Positions 1 to 7,006 of a stretch of DNA of 23,430 nucleotides are shown one piece after another. Made by a program: the position numbers and the translations under genes. Location of the stretch: contig JAPUKI010000124.1 of assembly GCA_027295745.1 (NCBI GenBank), positions 1 through 23,430 on the forward strand. Reading direction: 5' to 3'. The stretch's first letter is position 1; each line of letters opens with the position of its first letter. The notes beneath the pieces were generated by a model. The model had not been told where the DNA came from. It searched no databases and saw nothing but the letters and a program-made list of their open reading frames with translations. Source of the DNA: Acidobacteriota bacterium. Its GTDB lineage: Bacteria > Acidobacteriota > UBA6911 > RPQK01 > JADFOI01.

Positions 1-99
1 GGGATTATGAAGTTCAATTTGCTTGAGGAGTCCGGCAGCATGATTCTCCCCAGAGGTTTCACCCGTGACGACCAGGATAGAAAGGCTTTCAGAAGGCAC
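1..99 (-). CDS. lpxB: Lipid-A-disaccharide synthase, N-terminal fragment
   Basis: Only the first 33 codons lie in the window; the gene continues past its left edge. The peptide after the start reads PSESLSILVVTGETSGENHA. This matches the LpxB N-terminus, where a short beta strand leads into a G-E-x-S-G-[DE] turn. LpxB is a GT19 glycosyltransferase that joins UDP-2,3-diacylglucosamine and lipid X on the inner membrane face to make the lipid A disaccharide. The proposed start is GTG at 97-99: it sits just before the first strand and has GAGG five bases upstream. The frame stays open further upstream into mnmA, but I see no better start. The gap to mnmA is 13 bases, so the two are probably co-transcribed. 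The call rests on about 30 residues; another nucleotide-sugar glycosyltransferase is possible but less likely. Confidence 0.68.
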   Translation of the reverse strand, partial: MPSESLSILVVTGETSGENHAAGLLKQIELHNP

Positions 100-112
100 T
101 GGCGCCTCGCTT

Positions 113-1255
113 CTACAGTCTATGGCTGATCCAGCCGCCGCCCACAACACGCTCTCCTTGGTAAAAAACCACAGCTTGCCCGGGTGTGACTGCCATTTGG
201 GGAGTCTCGAAAATGACCTTGGCTCGGCGACCACTCTCGGCCTGATGGTTCTTCTCTTCCGAGACAATTGAAGCTAAAACTGGCTGATGATGGGATCGAA
301 TCCGGACCTCCGCCTCCACTACTCCCTCCGGGAAACGACCCGAGATCCAGTTGACTCGATCGGCTATCAGACCCCGACTGTATAAATCCTCCTTGTACCC
401 AACAATCACCGCATTTCGATGAACATCCAGTCGCAGGACGTAAAGGGGCCGGGAATGGGCAATTCCCAGGCCGCGACGCTGTCCCACCGTAAACCGATAG
501 ATTCCCGAGTGAGTCCCCAGACACTCACCGTCTTTAAAGAGAATGGGGCCGGTCCGGTCCGATTGTTCGAGAAGGGGGACCAGCTCCTTATTCACTTCTT
601 CCGCATGGCGCCGAATGAAGCTGCTGTAGTCCCCATCTGGAATAAAACAAATCTCCTGGCTGTCCCGCTTGCCTGCCGTCAACAAGCCGTTGGAGCTGGC
701 CAGTTCACGAATATTCGACTTTTCGTAATCACCCACGGGAAACTGGATGTGGGACAGTTGCTCCTGTGTGAGCTCGAACAGATAATAGGACTGGTCTTTG
801 CTCAAACACTTGCCCTGCAGGAGCTGATATCCCTCGTCGACGGTATAACGAATGCGGGCATAGTGGCCGGTGGCGACTCGATCGATGCCGATTTTACGCG
901 CGAAAACCAAGAGCTTGTCGAACTTCAAAAATGTATTGCACAGAGTGCAGGGGATTGGTGTCCTCCCATTCAGATATTCATTGATGAACGGCTCCACGAC
1001 CCTTTGTTCGAACTCCTGCTGCAGGTTCAGAACATAAAACGGAAATCCCAGCTGCTCGGCGACGCGGCGGGCATCAGAGACATCCTCCAGAGAACAACAC
1101 CGCCCAGGCTGAGGCTCCCCATTCTGAGTAGGATTGCGGCGGTGATCCCAAAGCTGCATGGTACAACCCACTACCTCATAGCCCTCATCTTTCAACAGCA
1201 GGGCTGCTGTAGAGCTGTCCACACCGCCACTCATGGCCAGTAAAATACGGTTCAC
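113..1255 (-). CDS. mnmA: tRNA-specific 2-thiouridylase MnmA
   Basis: MnmA makes 2-thiouridine at wobble U34 of Lys, Glu and Gln tRNAs in the cytoplasm. It adenylates the uridine and takes sulfur as a persulfide from the IscS/Tus-type relay. The 380-residue length is normal for the family. The PP-loop SGGVDSS is at residues 9-15. The two catalytic cysteines are visible: C103 in PIPCTLCN and C203 in SQEICFIP. The central ATP/tRNA-binding region ([14 protein letters not shown]) and the C-terminal beta barrel ([20 protein letters not shown]) follow in order. The start is GTG at 1253-1255; the only other early choice, ATG at codon 8, would leave too short a strand before the PP-loop. No clear Shine-Dalgarno precedes it. 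It follows the menC-like gene by 79 bases and lpxB follows it closely. Confidence 0.96.
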   Translation of the reverse strand: MNRILLAMSGGVDSSTAALLLKDEGYEVVGCTMQLWDHRRNPTQNGEPQPGRCCSLEDVSDARRVAEQLGFPFYVLNLQQEFEQRVVEPFINEYLNGRTPIPCTLCNTFLKFDKLLVFARKIGIDRVATGHYARIRYTVDEGYQLLQGKCLSKDQSYYLFELTQEQLSHIQFPVGDYEKSNIRELASSNGLLTAGKRDSQEICFIPDGDYSSFIRRHAEEVNKELVPLLEQSDRTGPILFKDGECLGTHSGIYRFTVGQRRGLGIAHSRPLYVLRLDVHRNAVIVGYKEDLYSRGLIADRVNWISGRFPEGVVEAEVRIRSHHQPVLASIVSEEKNHQAESGRRAKVIFETPQMAVTPGQAVVFYQGERVVGGGWISHRL

Positions 1256-1327
1256 AATGATGGTCAGTATAGCACGGGGAAGACTCTCGCTAACTGTCGG
1301 TCATTGAGCTTCTTTCAGCGCCTGGGC

Positions 1328-1347
1328 CCGTGGGCTAAAGCCCACGG
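1328..1347. repeat. REP-like palindrome at the menC-like stop codon
   Basis: A perfect 9-bp inverted repeat (CCGTGGGCT / AGCCCACGG) with a two-base AA loop. On the minus strand the right part encodes the last residues and the TAG stop (1335-1337) of the menC-like gene. From memory, palindromes of the form CCGTGGGCTTTAGCCCACGG are common dispersed intergenic repeats in several phyla. A role as a terminator hairpin is possible, but no T-run follows. Confidence 0.7.
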
Positions 1348-2465
1348 CTCTGACGACTGTCGGGGAAGTTCTCGCTCCGAACCGTTAACTCGTCAATCCA
1401 GGGGCGGTCTGGTTCATACCCGAGACCGGATGCCTGAGGGGGAATGATAAATCCATCTGCAGTGACTTCCACAGGAGGAACAACGGTATCGCGCTTATAG
1501 TAGCGTTTGCCAGCGGAGACATCACCAGGAAGGCTGAAGTTCTCCAGCGTGGAGAGTGCAATGTTATGGGCACGACCGATCCCGGTCTCCAGCATCCCTC
1601 CGCACCACACCGGAATACCCTGCTCCTGGCAAAGGTCGTGCACCCGTCTGGCCTCACTGGGACCTCCCAGCCGACCCATCTTGATATTCATGATTTTGCA
1701 GGCCTGCACCTCGCAGGCGTGTGCAGCATCGCGAGCATGTCGAATCGATTCATCCAGACAAATGGCCGTCTCGATCTGGGCTTGCAGTTTGGAGTGATCC
1801 AACAAGTCATCGTAACTCAGCGGCTGCTCAATCATCAGCAAATCGAAGTCGTCGAACTGCCTCAGGTGGTCCGCATCCTCCAGGCTGTAAGCACCGTTGG
1901 CATCCACCATCAAGGGGATCTCCGGAAAGTGCTCCCGGACCTGACGAACAATGTCCACGTCCCACCCCGGTTTGACCTTGATTTTGATCCGCTGGTAACC
2001 GTCTTGCAGCTCCTGTTCTATTTTCTCCAGAAGAGCTGCCGGGCTAGTCTGAATTCCGATGGAGACACCGCAGGCGATTTTCTCTCGAGTTCCTCCCAGA
2101 AGCTTCCATAAAGGCAGGTGAAGGTCCTGCGCCTGCAGGTCCCAAAGCGCCGCTTCTAGACAACCCTTTGCCATGCGATGGCCGCGAATGTCTCGACACA
2201 ACTCCGGAAATTCTGTGGGGCTCTCAAAGGACCACTGCACGATACGGGGCAAAATCAGCTGGGTCAGGATCAACCAGGCCGTATCCACTGTCTCCTCACT
2301 GTAAAAAGGACCTTCGCCCGCAACGCATTCACCCCACCCCACTGTCCCACCACCATGGATTTCCACCAGGAGCACGCGCCTCTCCTGTGTCCGCCCGAAA
2401 CTGGTCTCAAAGAGCTCGACCAGTGGAAGGCGGATTTCCCGCAAGATGACCCGGTTAATTTTCAT
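1335..2465 (-). CDS. MenC-like enolase-superfamily enzyme (OSBS/N-succinylamino acid racemase type)
   Basis: A 376-residue member of the muconate-lactonizing subgroup of the enolase superfamily. The catalytic set is complete and near the numbering of characterised NSAR/OSBS enzymes: K161-x-K163 in RIKIKVKPGWD, metal ligands D188 (VDAN), E213 (MIEQPL) and D238 (CLDES), and the opposite-face base K262 (NIKMGRLGG). The C-terminal GGMLETGIGRAHNIAL and PGDVSAGKRYYKRD blocks are typical of the NSAR/OSBS branch. Such enzymes dehydrate SHCHC to o-succinylbenzoate for menaquinone, racemise N-succinyl amino acids, or both; sequence alone does not decide. The hydantoinase B gene upstream favours amino-acid or amide chemistry. 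The ATG at 2463-2465 has no Shine-Dalgarno, and a 7-mer array starts 13 bases upstream. The last residues RGL and the stop come from a palindrome at 1328-1347. Confidence 0.85.
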   Translation of the reverse strand: MKINRVILREIRLPLVELFETSFGRTQERRVLLVEIHGGGTVGWGECVAGEGPFYSEETVDTAWLILTQLILPRIVQWSFESPTEFPELCRDIRGHRMAKGCLEAALWDLQAQDLHLPLWKLLGGTREKIACGVSIGIQTSPAALLEKIEQELQDGYQRIKIKVKPGWDVDIVRQVREHFPEIPLMVDANGAYSLEDADHLRQFDDFDLLMIEQPLSYDDLLDHSKLQAQIETAICLDESIRHARDAAHACEVQACKIMNIKMGRLGGPSEARRVHDLCQEQGIPVWCGGMLETGIGRAHNIALSTLENFSLPGDVSAGKRYYKRDTVVPPVEVTADGFIIPPQASGLGYEPDRPWIDELTVRSENFPDSRQSRGL

Positions 2466-2477
2466 GGTGAGCTACAA

Positions 2478-2512
2478 GACCACAGACCACTGACCGCTGA
2501 CCGCTGACAATA
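2478..2512. repeat. Tandem heptamer array, five units
   Basis: Five consecutive 7-mers: GACCACA, GACCACT, GACCGCT twice, GACAATA. They lie 13 bases upstream (minus-strand sense) of the menC-like start codon, in the 144-base gap to hyuB. The bases between this array and the larger one at 2592 contain scattered half-units (TCAGAATCCAGAAGTCCG and similar) but no gene. Confidence 0.85.
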
Positions 2513-2591
2513 GACCGAAAGTCAGAATCCAGAAGTCCGAAAGCGGAGGTTAAGAAGGTCAACGCCTCTTGACAACCTGTCAGCCTTTGAG

Positions 2592-2717
2592 TTGTCTCTT
2601 GTCTACTGTCTATTGTCTATTGTCTGTTGTCTGTTGTCTATTGTCTGTTGTCTGTTGTCTATTGTCTGTGGTCTGTGGTCTGTGGTCTGTGGTCTGTGGT
2701 CTGTGGTCTGTGGTCTG
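2592..2717. repeat. Tandem heptamer array, 18 units, inside the 3' end of hyuB
   Basis: Eighteen uninterrupted 7-mers on the plus strand. The left eleven are TTGTCTC/TTGTCTA/CTGTCTA/TTGTCTG; the right seven are all TGGTCTG (2669-2717). The minus-strand reading encodes the last 35-36 residues of HyuB in a repeated seven-residue pattern ([14 protein letters not shown]). TGGTCTG units contain no stop in any minus-strand frame. TTGTCTA units read TAGACAA and can stop one frame each. The TAG ending hyuB (2610-2612) comes from such a unit. Unit identity is high, which suggests recent expansion. Confidence 0.95.
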
Positions 2718-4304
2718 TTGCTTCTTCCCCCAGCCTCCTCCCCCAGGCGTCTCAATGCGGATGATCTCGCCCTTGGAAAGAGAAAGTGAGAACTTACCGG
2801 GGAGCTTCTTCCGTTTTCCTTTGACAATCAAGTAGTTTTTCCCGGTCTTCCCGGACTCTCCGCCGTGGAGCCCATAGGGCGCATGTCGACGGCGTTCCGA
2901 CAGCATCGTCACCTGACAATCTGCTAACATTTCAAGGCTTCGGATAATACCGTCACCTCCCCGAAATTTCCCTTGCCCGCCCGACTCCCGGCGCAGCCGG
3001 TACTCCCTTACTCGCACCGGGAAATAGGTTTCCAGAGCTTCGATTGGTGTGTTCAAGGTGTTGGTCATGTGGGTGTGAACTCCGCTGTCTCCATCTGCCT
3101 GTGGACTGGCTCCCATTCCACCTCCAATCGTCTCGTAATAGGAGAAAGTCTGACCGGTGTTTGGGCCAACACTACCCACAGTTAAGTTATTCATGGTACC
3201 ACTGGATGCAGCCGGAATATTGTCCAGCCCTGCCGTAGACAGGGCTCTCAGAAGAACATCCACAATGCGCTGTGAGGTCTCTACATTCCCTCCTGCGGTA
3301 GCCGCAGGATAGCTGGCGTTGACAATTGTCCCGGCAGGAGTGATCACTTCCACCGGACGAAGCAGACCGGAACTGGTGGGAGCGTCATCAGGGGCCAGAC
3401 AGCGCAGCACATAGTAGACAGCTGAAAGGGTAATCGCTTCCACTGCATTCACACACCCTCGTACCTGGGGGTGGGAGCCGCTGAAATCGACCTTCATCCT
3501 TTCTCTGTGAACCTCCACAGACACTTTGATGTTGATGGGTCGTCTGGGAGGGTCCCCGCTTGTTCCATCATCGTCAAGAAAATCCTCAGCCCGGTAACAG
3601 CCGTCAGGAATCCGAGTAATGAGCTCTCTCATGACCCTTTCACCATAATCCTGGAGTGCCTTCATGTAGGCTTCTACTTCTTGGCGACCGTTTTTCTCCA
3701 CCAGGGTCAGCAACCTTTTCTCTCCGACTTTCAAGGAGCCGATCTGAGCAGCCAAGTCTCCCTCTCGCTCTCTTGGAGTGCGGACATTCAATAGCACTAA
3801 CCTTAACAGGTCTCGGTTGAGCTCTCCCCTCTGGTAAAGCCTCACAGGAGGTATCCTGATCCCCTCTTGAAAGATGTCGGTGCTCAGCGGCATGGAACCG
3901 GGAGAAATTCCTCCCACATCGGAATGGTGTGCCCGGCAAGCCACAAAGGAAACTGGCCGGGAGACATTCGATGGCTCGTAAAGGGCCGCAACCATGGTCA
4001 CGTCCGGCAGGTGAGTCCCTCCCGCGAAGGGGTCGTTCAAAAACACGACATCACCCGGGTGGAGAGGAAAAGCATCGATCGCCGCCCTGACGGCTAGTGG
4101 CATCGATCCCAGATGGACCGGCATATGATCTCCCATGGCAACCAATTGACCTTGACCGTCAAATAGAGCACAGGAGTAGTCTCTTCGCTCCTTAATGTTA
4201 GGAGAATAAGCAGTCCGCCTCAGGACAGTACCCATCTCCTGCGCAACCGAGGAAAAGAGATTTCGGTAGATTTCAAGTTTGATGGGATGATAGGAGTCCG
4301 ACAT
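2610..4304 (-). CDS. hyuB: Hydantoinase B / 5-oxoprolinase beta-type subunit
   Basis: HyuB-family proteins form the second subunit of ATP-dependent N-methylhydantoinase, 5-oxoprolinase and acetone-carboxylase-like enzymes, working with a HyuA ATPase subunit. Family blocks seen: the N-terminal [40 protein letters not shown] region, [38 protein letters not shown], and the glycine-rich C-terminal blocks [14 protein letters not shown], [12 protein letters not shown] and ETPGGGGWG. The natural family end falls at GGGGWG (about residue 526). Residues 529-564 are a seven-residue repeat tail encoded by the heptamer array, so the original stop appears lost. No hyuA is adjacent: the upstream neighbour is the divergent prenyltransferase. 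The ATG at 4302-4304 lacks a Shine-Dalgarno. The substrate cannot be told from sequence. Confidence 0.93.
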   Translation of the reverse strand: MSDSYHPIKLEIYRNLFSSVAQEMGTVLRRTAYSPNIKERRDYSCALFDGQGQLVAMGDHMPVHLGSMPLAVRAAIDAFPLHPGDVVFLNDPFAGGTHLPDVTMVAALYEPSNVSRPVSFVACRAHHSDVGGISPGSMPLSTDIFQEGIRIPPVRLYQRGELNRDLLRLVLLNVRTPREREGDLAAQIGSLKVGEKRLLTLVEKNGRQEVEAYMKALQDYGERVMRELITRIPDGCYRAEDFLDDDGTSGDPPRRPINIKVSVEVHRERMKVDFSGSHPQVRGCVNAVEAITLSAVYYVLRCLAPDDAPTSSGLLRPVEVITPAGTIVNASYPAATAGGNVETSQRIVDVLLRALSTAGLDNIPAASSGTMNNLTVGSVGPNTGQTFSYYETIGGGMGASPQADGDSGVHTHMTNTLNTPIEALETYFPVRVREYRLRRESGGQGKFRGGDGIIRSLEMLADCQVTMLSERRRHAPYGLHGGESGKTGKNYLIVKGKRKKLPGKFSLSLSKGEIIRIETPGGGGWGKKQQTTDHRPQTTDHRPQTTDNRQQTTDNRQQTTDNRQ

Positions 4305-4315
4305 CGCAGCTTGGT

Positions 4316-4355
4316 ATTATATCTGGGGACAGAGTAGACTGTCCCCAGATATAAT
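4316..4355. promoter_or_regulatory. Perfect 17-bp inverted repeat carrying a TATAAT on each strand, between hyuB and the prenyltransferase gene
   Basis: The left arm (4316-4332) and right arm (4339-4355) are exact reverse complements around a six-base loop, AGTAGA. Each arm ends in TATAAT reading outward: 4350-4355 on plus, and the mirror position 4316-4321 on minus. GGGACA lies 18 bases upstream of each, a 4/6 match to a -35 box. The palindrome can therefore act as a symmetric divergent promoter. It also resembles dispersed GGGGACAG...CTGTCCCC repeats. A second TATAAT at 4365-4370 ends six bases before the prenyltransferase ATG. Confidence 0.55.
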
Positions 4356-4376
4356 CATCCCCTGTATAATTTTTCC

Positions 4377-5231
4377 ATGAACAAGCTGGCTCTTCTCTTG
4401 GAAGCGATCAAGTTCGAGCACACGATTTTTGCGCTCCCGTTCGCATTTCTGGGGGCCTTTCTGGCAGCCCGGGGTTTTCCGGGCTGGGAGATCAGCTTCT
4501 GGATCATCATGGCCATGACCGGAGCTCGGAGCGCTGCAATGGCCTTTAATCGGCTAGCCGACCGCTTGGATGACCGCCTGAATCCACGCACGGCTGACCG
4601 CGCCCTCCCCCGCGAACTTCTGAGCCCGCAGCTGGTCGCACTGTTCACGCTGGCCAGCTCAACACTGTTCATCTTCTCGGCCTGGATGCTCAATGACCTG
4701 GCTTTTCACCTTTCCCCCATCGCCTTGATGATCATCCTTTTTTACAGCTATACAAAAAGGTTTACATCACTCTCCCATCTGGTTCTCGGACTTTCACTTG
4801 CCATAGCTCCAGTGGGCGGTTGGGTTGCGGTTCAAGGGGAAATCCAGCTCGCTTCTTTCTATGTGGCGGCTGCCGTTCTTTTCTGGGTGGGAGGATTCGA
4901 CATTATCTATGCCTGTCAGGATTATGAATTTGACCGAAGCTTCGGCAGACATTCCTTACCCAGTAAAGTGGGCATAAAGACGGCGCTTCAAATCTCCTCC
5001 TGGTTACATGTCTTGATGATGCTTGTGCTCATCTCCGCTTTTCTCTACTTCCGGCTCTCCCTTCTGAGCTGGATCGGTCTGGTCCTGGTAGGAATGGGAC
5101 TCACTTATGAGCACAGTCTGGTTCACCCGGAGGATCTGAGTCGCCTCAATGCTGCTTTTTTTACTCTCAACGGCCTCATCAGTTCTGTTTTGTTTGTCTT
5201 CGTCGGTCTCGATCTGTGCCTATTTCCTTAG
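4377..5231 (+). CDS. UbiA-family polyprenyltransferase (4-hydroxybenzoate or MqnP-like)
   Basis: A 284-residue integral membrane prenyltransferase with about eight or nine hydrophobic segments. It attaches a polyprenyl chain to an aromatic quinone precursor at the inner membrane. Both Mg-diphosphate Asp motifs are present: N58-x3-D62-x3-D66 (NRLADRLDDRLNPRT) and Y178-A-C-Q-D182-Y-E-F-D186. The N-terminal block EAIKFEHTIFALPFAFLGAF and RSAAMAFNR are typical of the UbiA-like group that includes MqnP of the futalosine menaquinone route. If it is MqnP, the neighbouring menC-like gene would not be needed for menaquinone. The ATG at 4377 has no Shine-Dalgarno and lies seven bases after a TATAAT, so a leaderless transcript is possible. 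The TAG stop (5229-5231) lies inside the terminal inverted repeat of the MITE that follows. Confidence 0.9.
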   Translation: MNKLALLLEAIKFEHTIFALPFAFLGAFLAARGFPGWEISFWIIMAMTGARSAAMAFNRLADRLDDRLNPRTADRALPRELLSPQLVALFTLASSTLFIFSAWMLNDLAFHLSPIALMIILFYSYTKRFTSLSHLVLGLSLAIAPVGGWVAVQGEIQLASFYVAAAVLFWVGGFDIIYACQDYEFDRSFGRHSLPSKVGIKTALQISSWLHVLMMLVLISAFLYFRLSLLSWIGLVLVGMGLTYEHSLVHPEDLSRLNAAFFTLNGLISSVLFVFVGLDLCLFP

Positions 5232-5503
5232 TGCTCACTTCCATAAATACGATGATGTTTGTTGCGGGCGCTGCGCCTCCGGATTCAAGGCGCTCCGACG
5301 AGTCGATACGGGATATCGGCGAGGAGGAGCAACGATGAAGATGGGGGCACAGCGCCGCAACCCTTTGGGCGGAGGGAGGTTGTGGTCGATCTCTTCGTCG
5401 CTCGTCGTCGACGATGTCCCGACATCGCCTCCTTCTCGCTCCTCGACCTCGCCTCACAAGCCCCCTCCGCAAATATCGCCGTATTTTTGGAAGGGAGCAC
5501 TGA
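5228..5503. mobile_element. MITE-like fold-back element, 276 bp
   Basis: The ends 5228-5261 and 5470-5503 are imperfect inverted repeats; read inward, 28 of 34 positions agree. The left begins TTAGTGCTCACTTCC and the right (reverse complement) TCAGTGCTCCCTTCC. Weaker similarity continues inward. The interior is richer in G+C and also folds back in part: a purine-rich stretch around 5315-5350 matches the reverse complement of 5422-5460. An inner hairpin CGATGT-CCCG-ACATCG lies at 5412-5427. No transposase or convincing ORF is present; the open frames are read-through of the fold-back sequence. I could not identify a target-site duplication. The left end supplies the stop codon of the prenyltransferase gene, and the structure could also terminate its transcript. 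Confidence 0.72.
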
Positions 5504-5631
5504 ACCGGGACATGCCAACCGGGGTTGACACTTCGACGCTGCCGTGACGGCAAATGATGTGACAGCGCTCCAATAGCACAACATGCAGTATCTTGTAAAA
5601 ATTGACATACAATATCTGGGTTGATTAACAT

Positions 5632-5647
5632 TGGCACGCCATTTGCT
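5632..5647 (+). promoter_or_regulatory. Sigma-54 promoter of pilC
   Basis: TGGCACG-N4-TTGCT: GG at 5633-5634 and GC at 5645-5646 are exactly ten bases apart, the full -24/-12 consensus. The start site is expected near 5657, giving a leader of about 140 bases. Upstream, three TGACA-type (TGTC on the other strand) motifs at 5525-5530, 5560-5565 and 5602-5607 are candidate PilR sites, by analogy with the TGTC-containing sites described in Pseudomonas. Confidence 0.88.
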
Positions 5648-5746
5648 TCACGCACAGAGGAGCTTTTATTTTTGGGGTTTTTGACTCGTACTTTTCGTTG
5701 TTTAATCGTTATAATAAGTAGAAGTAAACGATAAGAGATTTGCTTT

Positions 5747-5778
5747 TGGGCTGCGGCAGCGAGCGCGTTTCCAGCCCA
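5747..5778 (+). other. Stem-loop in the pilC leader
   Basis: TGGGCTG (5747-5753) pairs with CAGCCCA (5772-5778) around an 18-base G+C-rich loop. The stem ends three bases before the Shine-Dalgarno AAGGGAG (5782-5788). It could modulate ribosome access. I looked for the conserved core of a GEMM c-di-GMP riboswitch and do not see it. Confidence 0.35.
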
Positions 5779-5797
5779 GACAAGGGAGAAAATACTC

Positions 5798-7006
5798 ATG
5801 CCAAACTACCAATTTCGAGGTCGCAAATATGACACCGGGGCAGTGATTACAGGAGAACGTGCCGCTCAGAGCAGCCAGAGTCTGGCCGCTACACTGCGCG
5901 CGGAAAAGATCATGCCCATCAGCATCAATGAGAGAAAGGGGAAGAAAGCAAAAAGCAGGAAGGGGAAGGTCAAGGCCGCAGAAATTGCTATCTTCACCAA
6001 GCAGTTTTCTGTCATGTTGGAAGCTGGCTTGCCCCTGGTACAATCACTGGGAATTCTGGCGGAGCAGCAAGAGAATGAGGCCATGGCATTCTGCCTCGAC
6101 GCGGTCCGAGAAGATGTGGAAGCGGGTTCCACACTGGCCGAAGCGATGCGCAAGCATCCCAAAGTCTTCGACACACTTTTCGTCAACATGATTGCCGCTG
6201 GTGAGGCGGGAGGCATTTTGGATGTCATCTTACAGCGCCTCTCGATCTTCGTGGAAAAGATCGTAAAGCTAAAGCGCTCTCTGATTTCCGCCTCCGTTTA
6301 TCCCGCTATTGTCATCACCGTTGCCATCGGCATTGTTGTTTGCATTATGATTTTTGTTATTCCCACATTTGCTGAGCTGTTTAAGAACATGAATGCGTCC
6401 TTGCCCTTGCCCACCCGCCTTGTGATGGGAATAAGTGATTTCATGGTCGACTATATCGTCCCGGTTCTAGCCGCCGTGACTTTGCTTGTGATCGGTGGTC
6501 AGCGTTACTATGCCACTTATCCAGGCAAGCTGAGAATTGACGGACTCATTCTGAAAATCCCTATCATCGGAGCCACCATCCAGAAGATCATTGTGGCCCG
6601 ATTTTCCCGCACCCTCGGAACCCTCCTCAGCAGTGGCATTTCCATCCTTGAGGCACTGGATATTACCGCTCGCACGGCTGGAAACCTGGTGATTCAAAAC
6701 GCCCTGCTGGATGCCCGAAAGGCAGTGCAAGAAGGAAACACCCTGGTTGAGCCTCTCAAACGGTCTGCTCTCTTTCCTCCCATGGTGGTCCAGATGGTGG
6801 GTGTAGGCGAAGAGACAGGTGAGCTGGATCAGATGCTACAAAAGATGGCCGACTTTTACGAAGAGCAAGCGGATGCTGCCATTGCTGATTTTTTGACCAT
6901 GATCGAGCCTGTGATGATCGTCTTTCTGGGCGGGATTATTGGCGGCATTGTCATCTCTATGTATTTGCCAATCTTCAGTCTAATCGGGAAGCTGGCGGGT
7001 GGATGA
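5798..7006 (+). CDS. pilC: Type IV pilus inner-membrane platform protein PilC
   Basis: PilC is the polytopic platform that couples the PilB/PilT ATPases to pilin insertion and removal. The 402-residue length is typical. Two GspF-type four-helix domains are seen: about residues 65-190 (FTKQFSVMLEAGLPLVQSL ... AGEAGGILDVILQRL) and about 268-390 (FSRTLGTLLSSGISILEAL ... GVGEETGELDQMLQKMADFYEE). Membrane segments lie near 168-192, 220-240 and 372-395. The N-terminal YQFRGRKYDTGAVITGE is the usual leader domain. The start at 5798 is supported by AAGGGAG nine bases upstream. pilS overlaps its 3' end by eight bases, implying coupled translation. pilB and pilT, usual neighbours, are not in the window. 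Transcription is probably sigma-54 dependent. Confidence 0.96.
   Translation: MPNYQFRGRKYDTGAVITGERAAQSSQSLAATLRAEKIMPISINERKGKKAKSRKGKVKAAEIAIFTKQFSVMLEAGLPLVQSLGILAEQQENEAMAFCLDAVREDVEAGSTLAEAMRKHPKVFDTLFVNMIAAGEAGGILDVILQRLSIFVEKIVKLKRSLISASVYPAIVITVAIGIVVCIMIFVIPTFAELFKNMNASLPLPTRLVMGISDFMVDYIVPVLAAVTLLVIGGQRYYATYPGKLRIDGLILKIPIIGATIQKIIVARFSRTLGTLLSSGISILEALDITARTAGNLVIQNALLDARKAVQEGNTLVEPLKRSALFPPMVVQMVGVGEETGELDQMLQKMADFYEEQADAAIADFLTMIEPVMIVFLGGIIGGIVISMYLPIFSLIGKLAGG

Noticed and set aside
1256..1334. A promoter for mnmA in the 79-base gap after the menC-like gene.
   Set aside because: No -35/-10 pair with acceptable spacing was seen. Read-through from upstream genes is the simpler assumption.
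2592..2717. The regular array as a CRISPR.
   Set aside because: Units are 7 bases with no spacers between them, and there is no cas gene nearby.
2610..2720. The [14 protein letters not shown] tail of HyuB as a functional protein domain.
   Set aside because: It is exactly what the DNA heptamers encode in any frame and lies beyond the family's normal end. Function is possible but nothing supports it.
4356..4376. TATAAT at 4365-4370 as the certain promoter of the prenyltransferase gene.
   Set aside because: No -35-like sequence lies 16-18 bases upstream. It is kept only as a possibility within the palindrome finding.
5657..5797. A c-di-GMP (GEMM) riboswitch in the pilC leader.
   Set aside because: The leader has a GC-rich stem-loop, but I cannot find the conserved GEMM core or receptor motif.
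5149..5799. Several overlapping open frames on both strands between the prenyltransferase gene and pilC, up to 206 codons.
   Set aside because: They cover the fold-back MITE and the pilC promoter, have low-complexity Arg/Ser-rich content, no ribosome sites and no recognisable family. Open frames on both strands are expected from a GC-rich inverted repeat.
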